Source of the DNA: Lachnospiraceae bacterium UBA7182
GTDB taxonomy: Bacteria > Bacillota > Clostridia > Lachnospirales > Lachnospiraceae
Length of the DNA: 64,000 nucleotides
NCBI GenBank assembly: GCA_002491115.1
Contig: DKVI01000021.1
Location: 34,460 to 98,459, forward strand
Direction: 5' to 3'
Positions 19,005 to 26,753 of this stretch are shown piece after piece. Below the pieces are notes generated by a model. The model was not told where the DNA came from. It ran no database searches and saw only the letters and a list, made by a program, of their open reading frames with translations. The position numbers and the translations under genes were made by a program. Every line of letters starts with the position of its first letter. Position 1 is the stretch's first letter.

Positions 19005-19586
19005 TCAATTCATAAACTCTGTAATTCCGCTTAATTTTTCAATATCATTATTACTCCAATATTTATTGCTCCAACGATAATATATATTTTTTCGCTTCTT
19101 AAATATTCTGAATGGTTCTTTCGTATTATCATATATATGCAAAACATCACAAATTTCAACCAATCTTGGAATTAAAGATAACGCCCTAACATATCTGGAT
19201 CTGATTTTTTCTTCTGGCACACCATGCCCACCCAAGGCTTCTCTTGCATTTACTCTTGCAACATTTATATTCGCATTGGATGTTAAAACATAGACTCCTC
19301 TGACAAAATAGCCTTGCTCTTTCGCTTTTTGCAATAGCAGCAAATTCCTATCAGTAGACAATACTGTCTCAAAAGTAAAATCTTTTTTATTCTTTATCAT
19401 GTGTTTCCTCAATTCTTCCGCCCTTACTGCTGCTTCCAAATCGGTACATAATGTAGCCTTTTTTATATCATCCGCATTGATATATTCACCTCTAATCTTT
19501 GCCATCCGAGTAATTGTTGATTTTCCGCTTCCGTTTGGTCCAGCAAATACAATAACCTCCGGAAATTTTACTGCACTATTCTCCAA
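19005..19586 (-). CDS. Zeta-toxin-like P-loop kinase
   Basis: A 193-residue protein with Walker A GPNGSGKST near its N-terminus (16-24), an INADDIKKA segment and FETVLST, the pattern of zeta/PezT-type toxins. Those kinases phosphorylate UDP-N-acetylglucosamine and block cell-wall synthesis; some relatives have other small-molecule targets. I propose a TTG start at 19584-19586 because GGGAGG lies 10 bases upstream. Longer in-frame starts overlap most of the preceding small gene and lack a site. It overlaps that gene by 11 bases, the tight coupling expected of a toxin-antitoxin pair. Whether it is toxic here is untested. Confidence 0.8.
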   Translation of the reverse strand: MENSAVKFPEVIVFAGPNGSGKSTITRMAKIRGEYINADDIKKATLCTDLEAAVRAEELRKHMIKNKKDFTFETVLSTDRNLLLLQKAKEQGYFVRGVYVLTSNANINVARVNAREALGGHGVPEEKIRSRYVRALSLIPRLVEICDVLHIYDNTKEPFRIFKKRKNIYYRWSNKYWSNNDIEKLSGITEFMN

Positions 19587-19770
19587 TATATTCACGCCTC
19601 CCGTCAGGATACTCAAGATACGCTCTTTGAGTTTCATCATCATATCCAGCAACAGGCAAACCTTTTATCCTTCTTATTTCGTTGTCTATTCTTATTGATT
19701 CTTTAAATCTTAAAGTCAATTCCTCATCGGAAATCCCACAAGTTGAGTCTAATTCGTTTACAATTGTCAT
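19576..19770 (-). CDS. Small acidic protein, candidate antitoxin of the zeta-like kinase
   Basis: A 64-residue soluble protein with an AAGGAG site 7 bases before its ATG. The N-terminal two thirds is predicted helical and charged; the C-terminus reads YLEYPDGRREYIGE. I do not recognise a named family. Its size, the overlap with the downstream zeta-like kinase gene and its place directly upstream all fit an antitoxin or small partner, as seen for many chromosomal zeta-like genes in Firmicutes. This is an inference from position. Confidence 0.6.
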   Translation of the reverse strand: MTIVNELDSTCGISDEELTLRFKESIRIDNEIRRIKGLPVAGYDDETQRAYLEYPDGRREYIGE

Positions 19771-19773
19771 TTA

Positions 19774-20097
19774 TTATCTCCTTTCTGAATTTATATTCAT
19801 TAACAACAGTTTCTCTTTCATAATCGCATTGTAAAAATCACTGTTTTTATTGATCTCGCTAATTTCAAAGACATCCACATCTTTCTTCAATACCTCTCGC
19901 AATTCTTCTGCAATAACAAAAATCATTGTAAGTTTAAAATTTTCTCCACCAAACACAAGAAAATCCAAGTCACTGTTGCCATCAGCCTCTCCTTTTGCAT
20001 AAGACCCAAATAAATAAAGTTCCTTTACTCTATGTTTTTTTACAATCGGCTTTACAAGGCTTATAATATCTTTTAATGTGAACGCATCTTCATTCAT
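19774..20097 (-). CDS. MNT-type minimal nucleotidyltransferase
   Basis: A 107-residue protein of the minimal nucleotidyltransferase family. The LFGSYAKGEADGNSDLDFLVF segment gives the catalytic GS (31-32) and DLD (43-45) acidic residues. MntA-type members are antitoxins that AMPylate HEPN ribonucleases, but no HEPN gene lies next to it; its neighbour is the zeta-like pair 3 bases downstream. It may be an orphan, or act with the zeta-like cassette. The start is uncertain: the ATG at 20095-20097 has only a weak GGGAAG site, and another ATG lies seven codons upstream. Confidence 0.75.
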   Translation of the reverse strand: MNEDAFTLKDIISLVKPIVKKHRVKELYLFGSYAKGEADGNSDLDFLVFGGENFKLTMIFVIAEELREVLKKDVDVFEISEINKNSDFYNAIMKEKLLLMNINSERR

Positions 20098-20300
20098 CTT
20101 ATTGCTTCCCAATATCATAAAACTTAATATTTTTCCATTATGATAGTCAATTATACAGCTACTTCAAAACATTTATATCTGTATTGATAGACACATAAAC
20201 AAGAATTTATCGCCGCTTTGTAACCTATATCATGTTTTAAAGTACAGTGCGGCGGTAACGAGAAAACTGTGGAGCTGTTTTCGAGTCTACTCATAGCAGT
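20098..20300. other. Intergenic gap between hsdS and the MNT gene
   Basis: About 200 AT-rich bases. Two hairpins follow the hsdS stop on the minus strand: CGAAAAC ... GTTTTCTCG near 20255-20280 and CGCCGC/GCGGCG near 20210-20262. Neither has a clear T tract. No gene or convincing promoter was seen. Confidence 0.45.
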
Positions 20301-21407
20301 TTAAAGATCAATACCGGAGATATCAAACTCGCCAGACATCAATTTCGGAAGTAAGGTATCACGAAGCATGGTTAGTTTTTGATTTTCTTTGCAATTATTG
20401 TGTATAGAATTTAGCAAAGAAGATCCAACATCACAAAAAGTATTAAATATATTTTTTTCTGGTATAGGAACAATCAAAGGTTCAAGTAATGATACATATA
20501 GATTTTTTTGAACACTACCAACCGACATATCAGGAAACTCTCGTTGCCTGCTTTTCAAATAAGCATATATAAAAGGCAAATGATATTTATTGTGTGGCGC
20601 AATGTTAATTACAGCCCTATTACCACACATATAATCTGCTATAATACCTAATCTTCCGATGGTTCCAGATTTGCTAATTGCTATTGTGTTCGGTTTAAAT
20701 AGTAACGCACTCTTCTTAGCACTTTCAAATCCAATTTGTGTAAGTGTACGACTTGTGTTAATTATAAATGACTCGTTAATATCAGCTGCACGAAGCCATT
20801 TTACATCCCCATCAAAGTATTCCGGATGTGTTTGTGCTGGATTAACGTAACCTTCTTGAAAATCGCATAATAAGCCAAGTGTGATTTCTTCGCCAGAATC
20901 GTTACTATTTATCATTTCAGCATAAATAGACAATAATTTTTCGACTAAATTCTTGTTTATTTCCATATTAATTTGAATTTTTTTATCAAATGGCTCCAGA
21001 TATGAAAGGATTCTCTTTTGTGCATCTAAATCCGGAATCATAAATTCAAGTCTATTCAATGTTTCAGTTCTTAAACTTGGTATTGTTGTGCCTTCATTAT
21101 AAGCATTCAAATCCATTAACGACATTACATAATATAAATACTTAGGAATGACAACATCCGTATTGACTTCTGTATAAAACAAAGTATCAACTGTCCAAAA
21201 TGGTTGCTCTACATATTTAACTTTGCTAATTGTACCTTTTCGTCCAATTAAAACAGACGGCTTATCATAAAGTGCTTTCGTTGCATATCCCATCAACCCA
21301 CCTGTTCCATAAATCGGAACATTACCATTCGGATCAATTACTTTCTTCTGATTTTTCCCATACTTGATTTTTGCCAGTTCATGCAAAGTATACGATTTAA
21401 ATCTCAT
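20301..21407 (-). CDS. hsdS: Type I restriction-modification specificity subunit
   Basis: The 368-residue product has two target-recognition domains separated by a helical spacer (about residues 125-165) and a C-terminal helix with KLTMLRDTLLPKLMSGEFD, the usual HsdS layout. Each recognition domain reads half of a bipartite DNA site and guides both methylation and cutting. TRD1 includes GRKGTISKVKY and TRD2 includes ISKSGTIGRLG, both typical. The ATG at 21405-21407 overlaps the hsdM end by 11 bases and uses a GGGGG ribosome site within hsdM. It is full length, so the system is probably active. Only one hsdS copy is present, and the nearby recombinase is broken. Confidence 0.92.
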   Translation of the reverse strand: MRFKSYTLHELAKIKYGKNQKKVIDPNGNVPIYGTGGLMGYATKALYDKPSVLIGRKGTISKVKYVEQPFWTVDTLFYTEVNTDVVIPKYLYYVMSLMDLNAYNEGTTIPSLRTETLNRLEFMIPDLDAQKRILSYLEPFDKKIQINMEINKNLVEKLLSIYAEMINSNDSGEEITLGLLCDFQEGYVNPAQTHPEYFDGDVKWLRAADINESFIINTSRTLTQIGFESAKKSALLFKPNTIAISKSGTIGRLGIIADYMCGNRAVINIAPHNKYHLPFIYAYLKSRQREFPDMSVGSVQKNLYVSLLEPLIVPIPEKNIFNTFCDVGSSLLNSIHNNCKENQKLTMLRDTLLPKLMSGEFDISGIDL

Positions 21408-22905
21408 ACCCAATCGCCCCCAATTTCTTCCGTATCTCTTCCTCGAGTTCATGCGATTTGGCGAACATTTCCGACAGTTCTTTTGTTAGCCTTTTCATCT
21501 TTTCTTCAAAAGGCTCCCCATCATCTTCCTGTTCTTCAATCCCGACATAACGGCCCGGTGTAAGGATATAATCCTGCTTTGCGATATCCTGAAGTGTAGC
21601 AACGGCGCAAAAGCCCTTCACATCCTCCAATATGCCGTCCTGGAAAGCAGAAAAAGTATCGGCAATCTTCTGAATATCTTTTTCATCGTCAAAATCACGA
21701 TGTTTCCGGTCAACCATAAATCCCATTTTACGGGCATCAATAAACAGTGTTTTGCCTTTTTGTTTCTTATTCTTTGTGATAAACCAAAGCGTCACCGGAA
21801 TCGTCACACTGTAGAAAAGCTGTGTCGGCATGGCAACAATCCCTTCCACCAGGTCATCCTCTATAATTCTCTTTCGGATCTCACCTTCCCCGCCAGTCTG
21901 TGTCGAAAGCGCGCCGTTTGCGAGAACAAGACCTATTTTCCCATTAGGCGCCAGATGATGAATCATATGCTGAATCCATGCATAGTTCGCATTTCCGGCC
22001 GGGGGAATACCATACTCCCAACGCTTGTCCTCCTTTAATTTTTCCTGTCCCCAGTTGGAAAGGTTAAAGGGGGGATTTGCCATAATAAAATCAGCTTTTA
22101 AAGTAGCATGCAGATCATTGAAAAATGTATCGGCCTGATATGGTCCGAAATCAGCATCAATCCCGCGGATCGCCATATTCATTTTTGCCATCTTCCAAGT
22201 ATCCGCATTCGATTCCTGTCCATAGACAGCGATTGTGCCTCGTTTGCCTGTATGTGCCTGAATAAACTTTGCGCTTTGCACAAACATGCCCCCGGAACCA
22301 CAACAAGGATCATATACACGACAGTTAGAAAATGGTTTAAGCACAGCGACAATCGTCTTAACAACGCTGGCAGGCGTATAAAATTCCCCGCCTTTAACCC
22401 CTTCATAAGCCGCAAACTGCGCAATGCAGTACTCATAGGTCCGCCCTAAAAGGTCCTTACTCTCTTCCGTATCTCCCATGTCCATATTGGTAAACAGATC
22501 TACCACATCGCCAAGGACTCTTTTATCAAGATCCGGGCTGGCATAATTCTTAGGCAGCACATTCTTCAGCTTTCTGTTGTCCGCTTCAAGGGACCGCATG
22601 GCGTCATCAATCACTGTTCCTATTTCCGGCGTATGGGCGGCGGACGCTATTTTACTCCACCTGGCATTTTCCGGAACAAAGAAAATATTTTCTTCTTCAT
22701 AGGCATCCGGATCATCCTCGAAGCCGTCCCCCTCTTCTACCAGTTCCTGATACCGTCTCTCAAACGCGCTGGAAATATAACGTAAAAAGATAAGCCCGAC
22801 AATAACTTTTCTGTAATCTGCCGCCGGAATATGCCCCCACAGAACACAAGCTGCATCCCATATCTGTTTTTCAAATCCAATATTGGCAGTATTCTTTCCA
22901 GCCAT
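21397..22905 (-). CDS. hsdM: Type I restriction-modification N6-adenine methyltransferase
   Basis: A 502-residue protein with an N-terminal HsdM helical domain (from about residue 8), the AdoMet motif DPCCGSGG (199-206) and the catalytic NPPF motif (in ANPPFNLSNWG). It methylates adenine within the site chosen by HsdS and protects the host. It is the first gene of the hsdM-hsdS pair and overlaps hsdS. The C-terminal coiled-coil-like tail (KRLTKELSEMFAKSHELEEE) fits contact with HsdS helices. Confidence 0.95.
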   Translation of the reverse strand: MAGKNTANIGFEKQIWDAACVLWGHIPAADYRKVIVGLIFLRYISSAFERRYQELVEEGDGFEDDPDAYEEENIFFVPENARWSKIASAAHTPEIGTVIDDAMRSLEADNRKLKNVLPKNYASPDLDKRVLGDVVDLFTNMDMGDTEESKDLLGRTYEYCIAQFAAYEGVKGGEFYTPASVVKTIVAVLKPFSNCRVYDPCCGSGGMFVQSAKFIQAHTGKRGTIAVYGQESNADTWKMAKMNMAIRGIDADFGPYQADTFFNDLHATLKADFIMANPPFNLSNWGQEKLKEDKRWEYGIPPAGNANYAWIQHMIHHLAPNGKIGLVLANGALSTQTGGEGEIRKRIIEDDLVEGIVAMPTQLFYSVTIPVTLWFITKNKKQKGKTLFIDARKMGFMVDRKHRDFDDEKDIQKIADTFSAFQDGILEDVKGFCAVATLQDIAKQDYILTPGRYVGIEEQEDDGEPFEEKMKRLTKELSEMFAKSHELEEEIRKKLGAIGYEI

Positions 22906-23037
22906 CTAAATTAACCTCCCATTTTTCATCTGTAACTGCAATTTTTGCTAAACCATTTGCAGACATACACAAACCATAATCGGCAATCCCTGCTTTACTG
23001 GCATCAACGTTTATTTAGAACCGCCATTGGTGGAACT
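22906..23037 (-). other. Short gap with a possible gene remnant
   Basis: On the minus strand an in-frame stretch near 22905-23010 can be read without a stop (GIADYGLCMSANGLAKIAVT) but has no start or ribosome site of its own. It may be a degraded gene end at the island junction. I do not recognise it. Confidence 0.25.
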
Positions 23038-23325
23038 TTATTCCTGGCTTCCTTCATAATATCCTGTATCACTTAATTCAAGCCATTTCAGATACATTTC
23101 TTTATAATGTTTCTTTATAAACTCGCGTATTTTCTTAATCTCTCTATCTGATAATCTACCAGTTTTTTCTATGGTAGTATCTCCGTCACTCTTTACAAAA
23201 AACTTTGCTGATCCGGCTTCCGTAAGTTTTCGGTCGCTGGCATGCACATGCATAGCTTCCACAATACAATGTGACGTATAATAAAGATAATAGCCACATA
23301 CTTTAAAATCATAGTATTTTGGCAC
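23038..23325 (-). CDS. DUF4160-like small protein
   Basis: A 95-residue protein. The opening (YYDFKVCGYYLYYTSHCIVE) followed by AMHVHASD and a charged helical C-terminus (LSDREIKKIREFIKKHY) resembles DUF4160-type proteins, often found in small operons of unknown or toxin-antitoxin-like function. I chose the GTG at 23323-23325 because GGAGGAG precedes it; longer starts lie inside the upstream gene. It begins 1 base after the previous stop, so it is the last of a three-gene operon. No function can be given. Confidence 0.6.
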   Translation of the reverse strand: MPKYYDFKVCGYYLYYTSHCIVEAMHVHASDRKLTEAGSAKFFVKSDGDTTIEKTGRLSDREIKKIREFIKKHYKEMYLKWLELSDTGYYEGSQE

Positions 23326-23326
23326 T

Positions 23327-23548
23327 TTACTCCTCCATAAATGTTTTATTATTTTTATAATAGTCCAATACAATAGCGTTTTCAATATCGTCCATGTTAG
23401 TCTCTATTATTTTTTCATTATAAATGACAGCTGCATGATTCAGGCAATTTAAATTGAGAACCCTTATCTGTTCAGCATTTTTTGTAAATGCATAGCCATT
23501 AATTATCATATCTGCATGATCGGCAATTTTCTTTACGTCAAGCTGCAT
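23327..23548 (-). CDS. Small protein of unknown function
   Basis: A 73-residue soluble protein with an unremarkable mixed composition (MQLDVKKIADHADMIINGYA at the start). Its ATG lies within the upstream gene (11-base overlap) and its stop abuts the DUF4160-like gene. The overlap implies coupled translation and a joint function, but I recognise no family. The trio resembles small accessory cassettes carried on islands. Confidence 0.55.
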   Translation of the reverse strand: MQLDVKKIADHADMIINGYAFTKNAEQIRVLNLNCLNHAAVIYNEKIIETNMDDIENAIVLDYYKNNKTFMEE

Positions 23549-23810
23549 ATCTGATCCTCACTTTCTTTATCGGTTTTAAAAACTCATCGGCATTATAGTA
23601 TAGATTTTCTAAAATCGGTATTAAATCTATATACTCTTCTCTTTCCTTCATTCCCTGATACTTGGCCATAGCCACAATATAACCATGATCCCATTCTATA
23701 ATTTTTGTATAACACACCAATCGGGCTGACGTTCTAAACCGAATTGTTTGTCCATTATACTCAAATATTGTATATTCTCCCACATTACTGAGTATAGCTT
23801 CATTCTCCAT
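23538..23810 (-). CDS. Small protein of unknown function
   Basis: A 90-residue protein with a beta-rich N-terminal half (EYTIFEYNGQTIRFRTSARL) and a helical C-terminus. The ATG is preceded by GGGGGTGAA. It starts the three-gene cassette and lies 46 bases after the glgX stop, so it may be read from the glgX transcript. It shares the AT-rich look of the restriction island. I do not recognise its family with confidence. Confidence 0.55.
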   Translation of the reverse strand: MENEAILSNVGEYTIFEYNGQTIRFRTSARLVCYTKIIEWDHGYIVAMAKYQGMKEREEYIDLIPILENLYYNADEFLKPIKKVRIRYAA

Positions 23811-23856
23811 TAAAATTCACCCCCTTTTACAAATGTAACCAGGAACTTAGATCTTC

Positions 23857-25953
23857 TTAACAATACCCCGCCACCAGAACCATCGCCGACCTTGGCGCCA
23901 TGTGAATCTCCCTGCCGTCCACTCTCTTCGGTGCAGACGGGTCCGGCACGCCGCCGGGCAGGTAATCGCCGGAGGAATCCGCCTCCACATACCACGTCAT
24001 CCCCGATAAAAGTCCCGGGAGCGTGAATGTCTGGGGCTCCCAGTATACGTTGACAGCCAGGCATACCAGATCGTCGCGGATATTGTCATGTTTTTTTCCG
24101 GCATAAATGACACGAAGTATCCTGCTCGCATCGGTCGGTTCCTGCACCTGTATTTCCGGAAGTCCCATGGAACAGTTTCCGGAAAACCGGCGGATGACGT
24201 CATGTTCTTTCCGGATGCGGATGACATTTTTCACATACGCAAAATGCTCCTGGTTCTCACGAAGCAGGGACCAGTCAAGCCAGGATATCTCATTGTCCTG
24301 GCAATAGGCGTTGTTATTACCAAACTGGGTATTTAAAAATTCATCTCCGGCCAGGAACATGGGCGTTCCGCGGCTCATCATCAGAACGGTAAACGCGTTT
24401 TTTGCAAGTCTGCGGCGCAGAGTGAGAACCTCTTCGTTATCGGTCTGGCCTTCTACACCGCAGTTCCAGCTTCGGTTGTCGTTGGCGCCGTCGGTGTTCT
24501 GCCAGCCGTTGGCTTCGTTATGTTTTTCATTATAGGAATACATATCCCACAGCGTGAATCCGTCATGACAGTTTAAGAAATTCACGGACGCATTATATCC
24601 CCGGTGCTCTTTTCCGTATATGTCCAAAGACCCGGTGATCCTGGCGGCGGCCACATGACCCATTCCATAATCCCCTTTCAGATAATCGCGCATATCGTCC
24701 CGGTATCTTCCGTTCCACTCTGCCCAGCGGTTCCAGGACGGAAAACTGCCTACCTGATACAGGCCGCCCGCGTCCCACGCCTCCGCGATCAGTTTTACAT
24801 TTCCCAGAATCGGATCGAAAGCCAGCGTTTCCAAAAGGGGCGGCTGGCTCATAGGGCTTCCGTCCACATTACGTCCCAATATACTTGCCAGGTCAAAACG
24901 GAAGCCGTCCACATGATAAGCAGTCGTCCAGTAGCGCAGACATTCCAGAATCATCTGACGGACGATTGGATGATTGCAGTTCAATGTATTGCCGCATCCG
25001 CTGAAATTATAATAATGGCCGTCCGGCGTCAGCATATAATAAACATTATTGTCAAATCCTTTAAAAGAAAAGCAGGGGCCTGCCTCATTACCCTCCGCCG
25101 TATGGTTAAATACCACATCCAGAAAACATTCAATCCCGTTTTCATTTAAAGCTTTGATCAGTTTTTTTAGCTCCGTACCTTCCCGGTTGTACTCCGCACT
25201 GGCCGCGTAGCTGGTATTCGGGGCAAAGAAACTGACCGCGTTATAGCCCCAGTAGTCCACCACCTGTTTTCCGTCCACCATGCGACTGTCTTTCATCTCG
25301 TCAAATTCAAAGATCGGCATTAATTCCACCGCGTTGACACCCAGCTCTTTTAAATAGGGAATTTTCTCCATTAATCCGGCAAACGTACCCGGATGCGTCA
25401 CACCGGAAGAATCATGTTTTGTAAAGCCTCTTACATGCAGTTCATAGATAACCAGGTCCTCCATGGCAATCAGCGGATTCCGCTCCTTGCCCCAGTCAAA
25501 ATCGTCTTTTACAACTCTGGCTTTATAAAAAGATCCCTTTTTCAGCGGCCTGCCCCACTGACTCTGGCCGGTCACCGCTTTGGCATAAATATCCAGAAGT
25601 ATCTTATTTTTATCAAACAGCATTCCTTTGGATACATCATACGGCCCTCCCAGGCGATATGCGTATTCAAAATCTCTGATATTCAGACCGAATACGATCA
25701 TAGAATACACCTTTCCGACCCGGTAATGCTCCGGAAACGGCAGCACCGCATAAGGTTCATCTTCCATCCGGTGAAATAAAAGCAGTTCACAGGATGTAGC
25801 GCTCCAGGAGTGTACCGTAAAATTGACACCCACCGGAATCGCCGTCGCCCCGTTGATCTCATACATTCCCGGCCTTACCTCAAACCCGGCAATCACATCC
25901 ATGGGGATCATATGAATGCTTCCGGAAGGCGTAAAAAGTCGTTTGTCTTCCAT
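23857..25953 (-). CDS. glgX: GH13 glycogen debranching enzyme (GlgX/isoamylase type)
   Basis: The 698-residue enzyme has an N-terminal carbohydrate-binding CBM48 domain (about 30-140), a GH13 catalytic barrel and a short C-terminal beta domain. Catalytic residues are visible as D354 (GFRFDLAS), E391 (LIAEAWD) and D464 (NCHDG). GlgX/isoamylases cleave alpha-1,6 branches of glycogen or limit dextrins; pullulanase is a near alternative. There is no signal peptide, so it acts in the cytosol. GGAGG lies 10 bases before the ATG. It follows the HAD gene by 29 bases and so could be the tail of the Ter-module transcript. Confidence 0.88.
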   Translation of the reverse strand: MEDKRLFTPSGSIHMIPMDVIAGFEVRPGMYEINGATAIPVGVNFTVHSWSATSCELLLFHRMEDEPYAVLPFPEHYRVGKVYSMIVFGLNIRDFEYAYRLGGPYDVSKGMLFDKNKILLDIYAKAVTGQSQWGRPLKKGSFYKARVVKDDFDWGKERNPLIAMEDLVIYELHVRGFTKHDSSGVTHPGTFAGLMEKIPYLKELGVNAVELMPIFEFDEMKDSRMVDGKQVVDYWGYNAVSFFAPNTSYAASAEYNREGTELKKLIKALNENGIECFLDVVFNHTAEGNEAGPCFSFKGFDNNVYYMLTPDGHYYNFSGCGNTLNCNHPIVRQMILECLRYWTTAYHVDGFRFDLASILGRNVDGSPMSQPPLLETLAFDPILGNVKLIAEAWDAGGLYQVGSFPSWNRWAEWNGRYRDDMRDYLKGDYGMGHVAAARITGSLDIYGKEHRGYNASVNFLNCHDGFTLWDMYSYNEKHNEANGWQNTDGANDNRSWNCGVEGQTDNEEVLTLRRRLAKNAFTVLMMSRGTPMFLAGDEFLNTQFGNNNAYCQDNEISWLDWSLLRENQEHFAYVKNVIRIRKEHDVIRRFSGNCSMGLPEIQVQEPTDASRILRVIYAGKKHDNIRDDLVCLAVNVYWEPQTFTLPGLLSGMTWYVEADSSGDYLPGGVPDPSAPKRVDGREIHMAPRSAMVLVAGYC

Positions 25954-25982
25954 ACTGTAGTTTCCTCCCTGTTATAGACTCA

Positions 25983-26753
25983 TTATTTCAAAACAGATAT
26001 GATATATTCCAATACGGCGTCGGAAAAGATGCAGTCTTTCCCGACGCCGATCACATGCCTGTCCGGCCGGCATAATTTTGCCAATATCTCCGGAGCCAGG
26101 GCCATTTCTGCCGCTTCCAGCATAGGAAGATCAAACATGCTGTCTCCCGCCGCAGCGACTTTCCCTGCCTGCACCCGGCCGGCAAAACGGCGCACAGCCG
26201 TCCCTTTATCCAGATGTTTCGGCAGAACATATAATTTTGCTCCGTTTAAAAATACATCCGTAAGACCAGGATCCAATACCGCCTGAAGTTTTGCTGCCGA
26301 CACGGCCGGTTCCGCGCTTTTGGTAAATAAAAACAGATCTCTTATATTCCGCACATCCAGGATGCGGTTCTCATCCGCTTCCAGAATCCGCGTTGCCGTT
26401 TTAAGCTCCTCCCGGCAGCCCCATACAAGACGCAAAGACTCCTGATACCAGTCCTCGTCTTCCTTTCCGCCCACCAGCAGCACGCCTCCGTTGCATACAA
26501 GCGCATAGTCCAAAGCGCCTGCGCCCATATCTATCCGGTCGTACTGTTCCTTTGTGCGGGTGGTGGTGGGAACGAAGACTGTTTTTTCTTTCACCTGCCT
26601 TAACAGCGCCATGGATCTGGACGTCATAAAAGAGACTTCCCTTCCCTGGTACCGCTCTACACACATTTTATCCTGCCCGATCTCATGCCGGCAGGAATAG
26701 ATCAGCGTATTGTCCAGATCCGCATGAAATACTAATTTACCCTGACTGTACAT
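25983..26753 (-). CDS. HAD-superfamily phosphatase of the Ter module
   Basis: A 256-residue HAD hydrolase with motif I ADLDNT near residue 12, an inserted cap domain (about 60-170), the motif III lysine around YVLPKHLDKG and motif IV AAGDSMFDLPML. This resembles Cof-type sugar phosphatases. HAD enzymes are a recurrent part of Ter-associated biosynthetic modules, where they are thought to dephosphorylate a nucleotide-like intermediate (inference). The ATG at 26751-26753 overlaps the calcium ATPase end by 22 bases, so translation is coupled. An upstream start 19 codons earlier is inside the ATPase gene and less likely. Confidence 0.8.
   Translation of the reverse strand: MYSQGKLVFHADLDNTLIYSCRHEIGQDKMCVERYQGREVSFMTSRSMALLRQVKEKTVFVPTTTRTKEQYDRIDMGAGALDYALVCNGGVLLVGGKEDEDWYQESLRLVWGCREELKTATRILEADENRILDVRNIRDLFLFTKSAEPAVSAAKLQAVLDPGLTDVFLNGAKLYVLPKHLDKGTAVRRFAGRVQAGKVAAAGDSMFDLPMLEAAEMALAPEILAKLCRPDRHVIGVGKDCIFSDAVLEYIISVLK

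Noticed and set aside
20098..20300. Possible invertible DNA segment beside hsdS
   Set aside because: I found no long inverted repeat matching part of hsdS and only one hsdS copy; the hairpins are local.
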